Assembly: GCA_946403085.1 (NCBI GenBank)
Contig: CAMIYM010000023.1
Span: 1 to 34,190, forward strand
Direction of reading: 5' to 3'
Source: an uncultured Clostridia bacterium
GTDB lineage: Bacteria; Bacillota; Clostridia; Saccharofermentanales; Saccharofermentanaceae
Length of the DNA: 34,190 nucleotides
Of this stretch, positions 23,335 through 30,551 are shown piece after piece; position 1 is the stretch's first letter, and every line of letters starts with the position of its first letter. The notes under the pieces were generated by a model. That model saw nothing but the letters and a program-made list of their open reading frames with translations. It ran no database searches and had not been told where the DNA came from. The translations under genes and the position numbers were made by a program.

Positions 23335-23366
23335 AACGATGGTTTCTCGCCATCGTTCTTTCTTAG
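23335..23366 (+). terminator. Terminator of the 22956-23312 gene
   Basis: AACGATGG / CCATCGTT perfect stem with a 7-base loop followed by CTTTCTT. Confidence 0.8.
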
Positions 23367-23390
23367 GAAGTTAGGATGTTGGAGATGAAG

Positions 23391-23831
23391 TTAGAACAAA
23401 TCTACTGACTTACCGTCTGCATCAAAGATCTTCTTCTCAGCAACAACTACATAAACGTCGCCACCGAGCTTAGCAGCTTTCTTCTCAATCTTCTTGTAAT
23501 CAATCTGCTGACCATCGATCTCAAAGATAACCTTACCGAGCTTCTTAACTCTCTTTGCAGCAGGCTTCTTAGCAGCTGTTTTCTTTGCAGGAGCTTTCTT
23601 AGCAACGGGCTTCTTTGCAACGGCCTTCTTAGCTGTTGTCTTCTTAGCAGCCGGTGCCTTCTTTGCTGTTGTCTTCTTAGCAGCCGGTGCCTTCTTTGCA
23701 GCAGGCTTTTTAGCGGCAGTTTTCTTTGCTGCAGGCTTCTTTGCAACAGTCTTTTTAGCAGCAGACTTCTTAGCTTCTGTCTTTACCTCAGCTGCCTTTG
23801 CGGGAGCTTCAATCTTTTTCTTTTCTGCCAT
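23391..23831 (-). CDS. Histone H1-like Lys/Ala-rich protein with small C-terminal domain (DUF6465-like)
   Basis: A 146-residue protein from the ATG at 23831 (GGAGG 6 bases upstream; the longer frame to 23861 lacks one). Residues 1 to about 97 are [13 protein letters not shown] repeats, like bacterial histone H1-like proteins and like the tail of ParB at 15028. The last 48 residues form a compact alpha/beta domain ([20 protein letters not shown]... [10 protein letters not shown]) resembling DUF6465 as I recall it. Likely a DNA-binding nucleoid protein. The DNA is repetitive, with tandem 36-bp-like units. A good promoter precedes it. Confidence 0.8.
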   Translation of the reverse strand: MAEKKKIEAPAKAAEVKTEAKKSAAKKTVAKKPAAKKTAAKKPAAKKAPAAKKTTAKKAPAAKKTTAKKAVAKKPVAKKAPAKKTAAKKPAAKRVKKLGKVIFEIDGQQIDYKKIEKKAAKLGGDVYVVVAEKKIFDADGKSVDLF

Positions 23832-23886
23832 GGTAATTCCTCCGTGAGTTTGTTTGTGCATTGAGATTTAGTTGTTACATATTTTG

Positions 23887-23916
23887 ATTGTACCAATATT
23901 GAAAGAAAATGGTCAA
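23887..23916 (-). promoter_or_regulatory. Promoter of the Lys/Ala-rich protein gene
   Basis: Minus-strand TTGACC and TACAAT with an 18-base spacer, each matching 5 of 6 consensus bases, about 55 bases before the start codon. Confidence 0.65.
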
Positions 23917-23991
23917 TTGATTAACTTTGGATTCACTCGATCTTAGATAGAGTTCAATAGCTCTCTGCGAGCATAAAAGAATGTAAATGAT

Positions 23992-24000
23992 TGTTATAAT
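23992..24000 (+). promoter_or_regulatory. Extended -10 promoter of the nuclease gene
   Basis: TGTTATAAT, a perfect extended -10, 55 bases before the ATG at 24056. Confidence 0.5.
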
Positions 24001-24055
24001 TATATATAAGGTAATTTCAAAGAACTATTGTGAATAAGCAATGGAGGAATTTGAT

Positions 24056-25309
24056 ATGGCAGGCTTTTTTATGCTATTAGGAGATATACTAGATGAAAAC
24101 AATAAAGTAATCTCTACAGCTTCTGAAATCCTTTGTGATTTGTGCCGATACGGAATATATAGTACTAATTTACATGTGAATAAAGACTCCGATAGATGGT
24201 CAAAACAAAAGATATCTGTATTTACAGATTACTTGAGCATGCGTGAAGGTGATTATATATTCTTCTTTACCAACAGAAAAATCTATGGTGTTGGGAAACT
24301 AGTAAAAGTCGGTGATAGCTGTGTTCATTGGGCTTTTAAAGGTGCAAATAAACCAATTGCATATTCTGAAAAGAACATCACTCGGACTAAATTGTTCAAT
24401 ACTATTCTTCCTGATAATCGATGTGTATGTTTTTTTAAGCCTTTACAATATTTTAAGCATGCTATCGACATGGATGAAGCATTAACATCATATCCAGATT
24501 CATTCAAGTCTCTTCGTGTCATAGAGGGAAGGTCATTTATTAAAATGGATGATGAAGAAGCAACCGCGCTGTTTTCAGTTATGTCAAAGAGAAATTCGAC
24601 TGATTCGGAAAGCAACGAAGCGGATTGGATTCCTCCTGTTTTTGACGATTCAAAACATAAATTGGCACTAAAGAGAATTAAAGCAAATAAGAGTTATTAT
24701 GAGTTTAATACCGCATCATTTCTTTCTGATTTTTCTGTTATAGATAACGATATGATATCTGAAGAGATGGCCATAGAAGCTGCTCTCGTCGAGTGCTTAA
24801 ACAAGAATACCAACAAAATTCTCGGCGAAGTATCGTATGTATCGCATCAAGTAACTGCATCTCCAGCAAAACCTGTTGGGTATATGGAATTAATGGATGT
24901 ATTCGGATATACCACTTCTAAATTTCTTATTGAAAACGCAGTTCCTATTCAGTTCTCAATAAATCAGTTTTTTGTTGCTGAGGTTAAGAGAGGCACATTA
25001 TATTTGGAGTATTCGCGAAAGAAAGAACCGAAATATGTTCGCGATAACAAAGCTGCGGCCAATCAATTAATGAAATATGTTGACTGGATTGCAAATAATT
25101 ATGCAAGTGGAAAATATCCTATGGTAAAAGGCATACTAGTTGCAAATGACTTTGATGCGAAATTCATCGATTATTGCAGAAAACTATGTGTAAGGAATTA
25201 TAACGATGGGTATAGGAATCCTACGCCGTCAATATGGAACAAAATCATCCTTCTAAAATACTCATTTGATGGAGCACATATAAAATTTAAGAATGTACCA
25301 CTTGAATAG
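24056..25309 (+). CDS. Predicted nuclease: PUA-like N-terminus plus PD-(D/E)xK-like C-terminus
   Basis: A 417-residue protein; GGAGG is 8 bases before the ATG at 24056, so the frame start at 24041 is rejected. The N-terminal 160 residues look like a small beta-barrel of the PUA/EVE kind (REGDYIFFFTNRKIYGVGKLV, then EGRSFIKMDDEE). The C-terminal 150 residues carry FFVAEVKRG, an ExK active-site motif, followed by QLMKYVDWIANNY and KGILVANDF, the NucS-like pattern of PD-(D/E)xK nucleases. The upstream acidic residue is not obvious. It lies directly before a methyltransferase gene on the same strand, so a restriction role is likely. PUA-like folds read modified bases in some type IV enzymes. Family call is inference. 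Confidence 0.6.
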   Translation: MAGFFMLLGDILDENNKVISTASEILCDLCRYGIYSTNLHVNKDSDRWSKQKISVFTDYLSMREGDYIFFFTNRKIYGVGKLVKVGDSCVHWAFKGANKPIAYSEKNITRTKLFNTILPDNRCVCFFKPLQYFKHAIDMDEALTSYPDSFKSLRVIEGRSFIKMDDEEATALFSVMSKRNSTDSESNEADWIPPVFDDSKHKLALKRIKANKSYYEFNTASFLSDFSVIDNDMISEEMAIEAALVECLNKNTNKILGEVSYVSHQVTASPAKPVGYMELMDVFGYTTSKFLIENAVPIQFSINQFFVAEVKRGTLYLEYSRKKEPKYVRDNKAAANQLMKYVDWIANNYASGKYPMVKGILVANDFDAKFIDYCRKLCVRNYNDGYRNPTPSIWNKIILLKYSFDGAHIKFKNVPLE

Positions 25310-25318
25310 TGGGACAAA

Positions 25319-25348
25319 ATGCGAAATAGTATAACTTTTATATTCGCA
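25319..25348. repeat. Inverted repeat after the nuclease gene
   Basis: TGCGAAATA and TATTCGCA flank about 13 bases just beyond the stop codon at 25309 and just before the methyltransferase promoter. Could be an operator or weak terminator. Confidence 0.4.
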
Positions 25349-25361
25349 TAGTTTATTACTA

Positions 25362-25370
25362 TGATACAAT
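25362..25370 (+). promoter_or_regulatory. Extended -10 promoter of the restriction-modification operon
   Basis: TGATACAAT, extended -10, with predicted transcription start at the foot of the leader hairpin at 25375. Confidence 0.5.
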
Positions 25371-25374
25371 CCTA

Positions 25375-25425
25375 TTGGTGAAATGATCCATCGTCTGATG
25401 GTGCTAACCATTGTTTATTCACCAA
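25375..25425 (+). promoter_or_regulatory. Leader RNA with alternative hairpins and a GATC site
   Basis: TTGGTGAA / TTCACCAA form an 8-bp outer stem. Inside it CCATC/GATGG (25388-25401) and ATGGT/ACCAT (25398-25411) share the bases ATGG and cannot form together. A GATC, the expected recognition site of the encoded system, lies at 25385-25388. Confidence 0.5.
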
Positions 25426-25465
25426 ATACAAGTGAGATGGCTATATGAGCCAAGGAGGACTTATT

Positions 25466-26680
25466 ATGGAAAAGACTATTTGCGAGTTATTCGCAGGAGT
25501 CGGTGGTTTCCGACTCGGATTCGATCGTTTAGACTCAGGTTGGAAAACAACTTGGTTTTCTCAATGGGAACCTGGAGCTAAAACTCAGTGGGCACACGAT
25601 TGTTACGTGCAACACTTTGGAGAATGCCCTGACATTAAAGGCGAGATTCACACTGGAGAAGATATAAGTACTATGGTCAAGGAAAATATCCCTGATCATA
25701 CTCTATTGGTAGGCGGATTTCCTTGCCAGGATTACAGCGTTGCTCATACACTCAAGTCATCAAAAGGCATTGAAGGAAAGAAGGGTGTTCTTTGGTGGCA
25801 GATTCGAGATGTGCTCATTGCAAAGAAAGCTTCCTTCTGTATTTTCGAGAATGTTGATAGACTTTTGAAAAGTCCAGCTAAGCAGCGTGGGCGCGATTTC
25901 GGTATCATTTTAGCTTGTTTAGCTGAACTGGGTTATAGTGCTGAATGGCGTGTAGTAAATGCTGCTCAGTATGGTGCAGCTCAAAGAAGGCGCAGGACAT
26001 TTATATTTGCTTATCGTAATGATACTAAATATGGTAAGCAGCAATCTGAAAAGGCTTTAGTAGATATTATCAGCGATTCTGGATTTATGGTGGAAGCATT
26101 TCCGATAACGGAATGCGGCCCGGCTACAGAAACCGTGCTGAGCAATGATATTGTTGAAGTCAGCGATCATTTTGCATTTGCTTTTGAAAATGCCGGCGCG
26201 ATGCGTGACCATAAAGTCGTTACAAGGAAAGTTGTAGAAAAAGAAGAACAGCCTATTCTTCTTGGGGATATCCTTCAGAAAAATGTTGACGAACAGTTCT
26301 ATATTTCTAATGAGAAGATGCCAAAATGGACATATTTAAAGGGATCCAAGAAGATTCCGAGAATTGCCGCCAATGGTCATGAGTATGTGTTTAGTGAAGG
26401 CCCGGTTGCTTTCCCTGATCCATGGGATAGACCGGGACGCACAATGCTTACAAGTGAATCAACACTCAACCGTTCTACACATGTTGTTTCGGATCCAGGC
26501 ACAGGTAAATTGAGAATTCTTACACCTATTGAGGCTGAGCGCTTGCAGGGCTTTGATGATGATTGGACTAATTCAGGAATGCCAAACAGGATGCGATATT
26601 TCTGTATGGGAAATGCCTTAGTTGTTCCAATGATTACGCGAATGGGAAAAGTCTTGGATTCTATAATAGACAAAGAGTAA
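25466..26680 (+). CDS. DNA (cytosine-5) methyltransferase, Sau3AI-type
   Basis: Transfers methyl from S-adenosylmethionine to cytosine C5. 404 residues. Motif I is ELFAGVGGFRLGF (about 7-19), motif IV is GGFPCQDYS with the nucleophile Cys87, motif VI is ENV near 129, motif VIII is QYGAAQRRRR, and motif X is MGNALVVPMI near the end. AGGAGG lies 7 bases before this ATG; an earlier in-frame ATG at 25445 lacks one. It is followed after 4 bases by a Sau3AI-like endonuclease, so the target is probably GATC with the C methylated; specificity is inferred from the partner. Confidence 0.95.
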   Translation: MEKTICELFAGVGGFRLGFDRLDSGWKTTWFSQWEPGAKTQWAHDCYVQHFGECPDIKGEIHTGEDISTMVKENIPDHTLLVGGFPCQDYSVAHTLKSSKGIEGKKGVLWWQIRDVLIAKKASFCIFENVDRLLKSPAKQRGRDFGIILACLAELGYSAEWRVVNAAQYGAAQRRRRTFIFAYRNDTKYGKQQSEKALVDIISDSGFMVEAFPITECGPATETVLSNDIVEVSDHFAFAFENAGAMRDHKVVTRKVVEKEEQPILLGDILQKNVDEQFYISNEKMPKWTYLKGSKKIPRIAANGHEYVFSEGPVAFPDPWDRPGRTMLTSESTLNRSTHVVSDPGTGKLRILTPIEAERLQGFDDDWTNSGMPNRMRYFCMGNALVVPMITRMGKVLDSIIDKE

Positions 26681-26684
26681 GGAA

Positions 26685-28298
26685 ATGGAAGGTTCAGACT
26701 ATAAAACCAAATATGAAATCCTCAAGCGTGCTCAAGAAGCGATAGGTATTCCTATTGGCGAGATTGATAAGACAGGCCGCATCAAGACCGGTAAAGGGGC
26801 TATCGGTACTGTTATTGAGGAAAGTTGGTTTGGATATCATCCTAATAGTGAGGCTGAACCAGATTTTCCAGAAGCTGGTGTTGAGCTTAAGGCTACACCT
26901 TATATCAGGAATTCAAAAGGCATTAGTGCTAAAGAACGTCTTGTCTGCAACATCATTAATTATATGACTGAATATGACAAGACGTTTAAGACTAGTGATT
27001 TCTGGCATAAATGTCAGACCATTCTTCTGATGTCATATGAACATAAAAAAAATATCCCCAAAGCCGATTTCACAATAGATAAGGCTGTGCTTTTTGGTTT
27101 TCCTGAAGCTGATTTGCTGATAATCGAGCGCGATTGGGAGACAATCATTAATAAGATAAAAGCTGGCGAAGCACATCTATTGACCGAAGGTGATACAAAT
27201 TATCTTGCAGCTTGTACCAAAGGTGCTGATTCTTCCTCTGTTAGGCAGCAGCCTTTCAGCGATATTCCGGCTAAACAAAGAGCGTATTCTTTGAAGTCTT
27301 CATATATGAGCAATATCCTTAGAACATATATTTTTGGAGACAAGCGCGATCCAAATATCATAACAGACGTATCTTTTTTGATTGAAGACAAAGATTTGCC
27401 TGGCAATCTTGTTATTAATGTGGATATGTTCTCTGACAGTAGCAATGAACTATTGATTAAAGATTGGGAACAACTAACTGACAAATCACTAGAAGAGGTA
27501 GTTACTGATATGCTGTCTCCTTATTATGGGATGTCAGTTTCTACTTTGATGAATATGTTTGAAATCGAGAAGACAGCAAAGAATGTTAATGAAAGATTGC
27601 TTTCTAAGATGCTAGGTGTAAGTTGCCGAGTATCGGAGACAAGAGAGTTTAAGAATGCAGATATAATTCCTAAAACTATTAGGATACAAAAGAATGGGAA
27701 AATAAAGGAAAGCATGTCTTTTCCATCCTTCAAGTTCACTGAAATAATAGATGAGGAATGGGACACATCGTCTCTTAGAACCTATCTCGAACCTGCGAAG
27801 TTTATGTTTGTTATTTTCAGAGAGAATAATGAGGGTGTTTATTCTTTCGAACGTATAAAGTTCTGGAATATACCCTACCAAGATCTTGAGGAAGTTCGCA
27901 GGGTCTGGGAGAGAACCGTCAAAATAATAAAAGAAGGTGTTGTTTTAGAGTTTGATGGAAGAGTAACACATAATAATCTACCTAAAGCTACTGAAAGCAA
28001 TGTAGCCCATGTCAGGCCGCACGCAAAAGATTCTGATGATACCTATCCTTTGCCAGATGGAAGGGAAATGCCAAAGCAGAGTTTTTGGTTTAATAACTCA
28101 TATTTAGAATCTATTATGGGATGTCGTAATCCCGCATATAATAAAAGCTGTAGTTTCGGTTGTTGTCATAAATATATTGAATGCTCTGATGCTCAGAGAT
28201 GCCTTCACGATGATTTGGATTATAGCCAGGGCTGTGCCTACAGACAGAATTTGGAATCTGGACATATTTTCTTTGGAAAGAACCGGAATATAGATTGA
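26685..28298 (+). CDS. Sau3AI/MutH-like type II restriction endonuclease with Cys-rich C-terminus
   Basis: A 537-residue protein. The N-terminal Sau3AI/MutH domain has DKTGRIKTGKGAIGTVIEES, then the metal-binding motif Asp60, Glu67, Lys69 (DFPEAGVELK), matching the D-x(n)-E-x-K of MutH and Sau3AI. The second half resembles the non-catalytic Sau3AI repeat. The last 55 residues hold seven cysteines (for example SFGCC, IECSDAQRC), not something I recall in Sau3AI itself and possibly metal binding. AAGGA stands just before the ATG, 4 bases after the methyltransferase stop, so the two are coupled. Predicted to cut unmethylated GATC. Confidence 0.85.
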   Translation: MEGSDYKTKYEILKRAQEAIGIPIGEIDKTGRIKTGKGAIGTVIEESWFGYHPNSEAEPDFPEAGVELKATPYIRNSKGISAKERLVCNIINYMTEYDKTFKTSDFWHKCQTILLMSYEHKKNIPKADFTIDKAVLFGFPEADLLIIERDWETIINKIKAGEAHLLTEGDTNYLAACTKGADSSSVRQQPFSDIPAKQRAYSLKSSYMSNILRTYIFGDKRDPNIITDVSFLIEDKDLPGNLVINVDMFSDSSNELLIKDWEQLTDKSLEEVVTDMLSPYYGMSVSTLMNMFEIEKTAKNVNERLLSKMLGVSCRVSETREFKNADIIPKTIRIQKNGKIKESMSFPSFKFTEIIDEEWDTSSLRTYLEPAKFMFVIFRENNEGVYSFERIKFWNIPYQDLEEVRRVWERTVKIIKEGVVLEFDGRVTHNNLPKATESNVAHVRPHAKDSDDTYPLPDGREMPKQSFWFNNSYLESIMGCRNPAYNKSCSFGCCHKYIECSDAQRCLHDDLDYSQGCAYRQNLESGHIFFGKNRNID

Positions 28299-28304
28299 TA
28301 TCAT

Positions 28305-28739
28305 ATGAAACATCCCAAAAGCTATGATACTGATAATGCTACTTCAAAGAGAATGGCGACTGTAAAATTAAAAGGTGGAGATGCAGAAACTCTATTAGCA
28401 AAAGCGTTGTGGAACAAAGGATATCGATATAGAAAAAATTATAGAAAACTGCCCGGAAGTCCGGATATTGCAATTCAGAGGTTCAACATAGCTGTTTTCG
28501 TTGATGGAGAGTTCTGGCATGGATACGACTGGATTAATAAAAAAGAAAGCATCAAGAGAAATAAAGCGTATTGGACAGAGAAGATAGAAGAGAACATTGC
28601 TAGAGATAATCGAAACGATAAAGAGTTAAAAGCAATGGGATGGATTCCAATACATTTTTGGTCTAAAGAGGTTATTAAGGATCCCGAAGGATGTGTAAAA
28701 GACATTGAAGACATAATCATTCAGGTGAGAACTCAATAA
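28305..28739 (+). CDS. vsr: Very short patch repair (Vsr) endonuclease
   Basis: A 144-residue protein that nicks next to T in T:G mismatches arising from deaminated 5-methylcytosine. It has the N-terminal SKRMATVKLKGGDAETLLAKAL (like the usual R-x-x-M-x-x-I-K-x-x-x-T-x-P-E), catalytic Asp54 (GSPDIAI), FVDGEFWHG with Trp71 and His72, and the closing WTEKIEENIARDNRNDKEL and GWIPIHFW blocks. The full start at 28305 is needed for the conserved N-terminus, though its ribosome binding site is weak. Third gene of the restriction-modification operon; pairing with a C5 methyltransferase makes sense functionally. Confidence 0.93.
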   Translation: MKHPKSYDTDNATSKRMATVKLKGGDAETLLAKALWNKGYRYRKNYRKLPGSPDIAIQRFNIAVFVDGEFWHGYDWINKKESIKRNKAYWTEKIEENIARDNRNDKELKAMGWIPIHFWSKEVIKDPEGCVKDIEDIIIQVRTQ

Positions 28740-28780
28740 AAAATACCCTGCGTCGTTTTGAACACAGGGTATTTTCTTTT
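28739..28780. terminator. Bidirectional terminator between vsr and the CHAP gene
   Basis: AATACCCTG / CAGGGTATT stem. T runs follow it on both strands (TTTCTTTT to the right, TTTTTTATT to the left), so it ends both convergent operons. Confidence 0.88.
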
Positions 28781-28784
28781 AGTA

Positions 28785-30470
28785 TTATGTGACACCAAAT
28801 CCGAGAATATCCTTACTCCCTACTGGGTAGGAGCCTTCAGCAACAGCGTCACCTTTGTTGCCTTCAACGGTATAGATACGCCCATTTTCGACTTTAGTCA
28901 CGATTCCCACATGATCTCCGTGACCATCTCGGACACCGTTCTCAACCCAGTCAAAGAAGATTAGCATACCGGGATAGACGACTTTATCATAATTTGAAGA
29001 GTTCACGGAAGAGCTGGGAATCCACTTATCCTTTTGCTTAAACCAATGGACACCATCGCCGACAAAAGAGAAATATGGAATCTTTCCAGCAGCTCTGAGA
29101 CCCGTCTGATCAGCGCACCATGTGACAAATATGGCACACCAGGCGAACCGCTTGTTGGCACCAGCCCATCTCCAGAACTTTTCTCCGCCCTTATTGCCAA
29201 GCTGAGAAAGCGCAAGGTTTACGAGTTCGTTAGTACCTAAACCCGTGCCTCTTAGGATTTCCGCCCATAACGAATAGTTCTTCACATCCAGAAGCTCATT
29301 TAGCTGAGCCACCTGTTGAGAGTTGAAATGGAGAGCAGATGCTTCCTGAGCAGCCGTTTTGTGGTTGATAGTGATAGTCAGGATCGTTTTAGTTACTTTT
29401 TCTTCCTTGTAGAGAAGATTACCATCCTTGTCCTTTTTCTGATTTCCGTCACTATCTAGATCCGGTACCTTCTTGGTTTCCGTGACCTTCTTCGTGGAAT
29501 ACGACACAGTATTCATTTGCCAGAAGATATCGCGGAGATTTTTGACGTGGTCATCAGTAATATGGACGACATCCATAGCACCATCAGCCTTTGTCGTGAC
29601 ATATACGGCATAAACAGATAGGACTTCCGGCCATGAAGCTTGATAGCCTTCCATTACCAATTCATCATGAGCGACGGTGTTCTTGATGTTCTCGATCTTC
29701 CCGGTATATTCCGAGTTAATCTCCAAGACAACTTCCTTAAGTGGTCTGGTAGCCGTATTTGTCTTATCTCCGGCGAAGAATATACCGAAGGCAGATGCGA
29801 CCAGAGCTGCAATGGCGGCCGCTAATACAAGAATCAACATAAGCGGCACTGAAGCGGCTCCTAAAGCGGCGCACAGACGTTTAATGGCATCGACTATGCC
29901 TTTGATGATTTTCTTGACCCACTCGGCGGATTTTTGAGCCAAGCGTTCAGCTTTTCTTGCAGCAGCAACCTTTGTCGAAGCAACAGCAGCTTCTTTAGCT
30001 GCCTGATTTGCTGTTTTGGCCGCAATCGAAGTTGCTTCGGTCGAGCTTTTGATGGCTCTGTCAGCTTTGTGGATAGTCCTGACGTTTGATTTGATGTCTT
30101 TTGTGTTCTTGATATCAGGGCTTTTCTTCTTAATCCGCCTTTTGAGAGCATCTTTCGCATCAAGTGCTGCATCAGCTGAATCAGCAGCCGCATTCCGAAC
30201 AGAGGCTTCCATCTTTTCGATAGCTTCCTGATCTTCAGACTGACCTGAGCTGTCAGAAACAGTCTTGGCGTGTCTAATAACAGCAATGCTTGCACGTCTT
30301 GCGGCGTTCATAGACGCTGTCATAGCTTGCGAAGTCTCTTTTATCTCAGGCTTGCCCCGAATCTGAGGTGTTGCCTTGGATACAGATTTCTCTGTTGCAG
30401 GCTTTAAATCATTTAAACGCGACACCTGCTTTATATCGTGATCGCGTTCAACCTTGCTGATTTGTGGCAT
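28785..30470 (-). CDS. Conjugation-associated CHAP-domain peptidoglycan hydrolase, membrane anchored
   Basis: A 561-residue protein that opens the cell wall for the mating channel. The N-terminal 200 residues are Ala/Lys-rich helices, probably coiled coil and cytoplasmic. One membrane segment is at about 206-233, an extracellular linker contains repeats of charged residues (VTETKKVPDLDSDGN), and a C-terminal CHAP domain has Cys445 (FAWCAIFVTWC) and His520 (GDHVGIV). AGGAG lies 8 bases before the ATG. Follows virB4 in the leftward transfer operon after a terminator-like hairpin. This role matches the CHAP/NlpC proteins of Tn916-like and clostridial ICEs. Confidence 0.88.
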   Translation of the reverse strand: MPQISKVERDHDIKQVSRLNDLKPATEKSVSKATPQIRGKPEIKETSQAMTASMNAARRASIAVIRHAKTVSDSSGQSEDQEAIEKMEASVRNAAADSADAALDAKDALKRRIKKKSPDIKNTKDIKSNVRTIHKADRAIKSSTEATSIAAKTANQAAKEAAVASTKVAAARKAERLAQKSAEWVKKIIKGIVDAIKRLCAALGAASVPLMLILVLAAAIAALVASAFGIFFAGDKTNTATRPLKEVVLEINSEYTGKIENIKNTVAHDELVMEGYQASWPEVLSVYAVYVTTKADGAMDVVHITDDHVKNLRDIFWQMNTVSYSTKKVTETKKVPDLDSDGNQKKDKDGNLLYKEEKVTKTILTITINHKTAAQEASALHFNSQQVAQLNELLDVKNYSLWAEILRGTGLGTNELVNLALSQLGNKGGEKFWRWAGANKRFAWCAIFVTWCADQTGLRAAGKIPYFSFVGDGVHWFKQKDKWIPSSSVNSSNYDKVVYPGMLIFFDWVENGVRDGHGDHVGIVTKVENGRIYTVEGNKGDAVAEGSYPVGSKDILGFGVT

Positions 30471-30510
30471 TTCACTTACTCCTTTACTTTATTTGCCTTT
30501 AGCAGGCATG

Positions 30511-30541
30511 TAAAAAGCACCTGGGGATTTCCCAAGTGCTT
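30511..30541 (-). terminator. Hairpin with T tract between virB4 and the CHAP gene
   Basis: Minus-strand AAGCACTTGGG / CCCCAGGTGCTT stem followed by TTTTTA. It stands inside the transfer operon, so probably lowers expression of the hydrolase rather than ending the transcript completely. Confidence 0.7.
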
Positions 30542-30551
30542 CAAAGAGATA

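Noticed and set aside
23391..23861. Tandem DNA repeats as a CRISPR or minisatellite
   Set aside because: The repetition follows codons of a Lys/Ala-rich protein with a valid start and a folded C-terminal domain, so it is coding low complexity. The Arg/Leu-rich shadow frame at 23447-23746 was dropped too.
28756..28764. TTTTGAACA in the loop of the vsr terminator as an extra origin-type box
   Set aside because: Single isolated occurrence inside a terminator; chance is sufficient.
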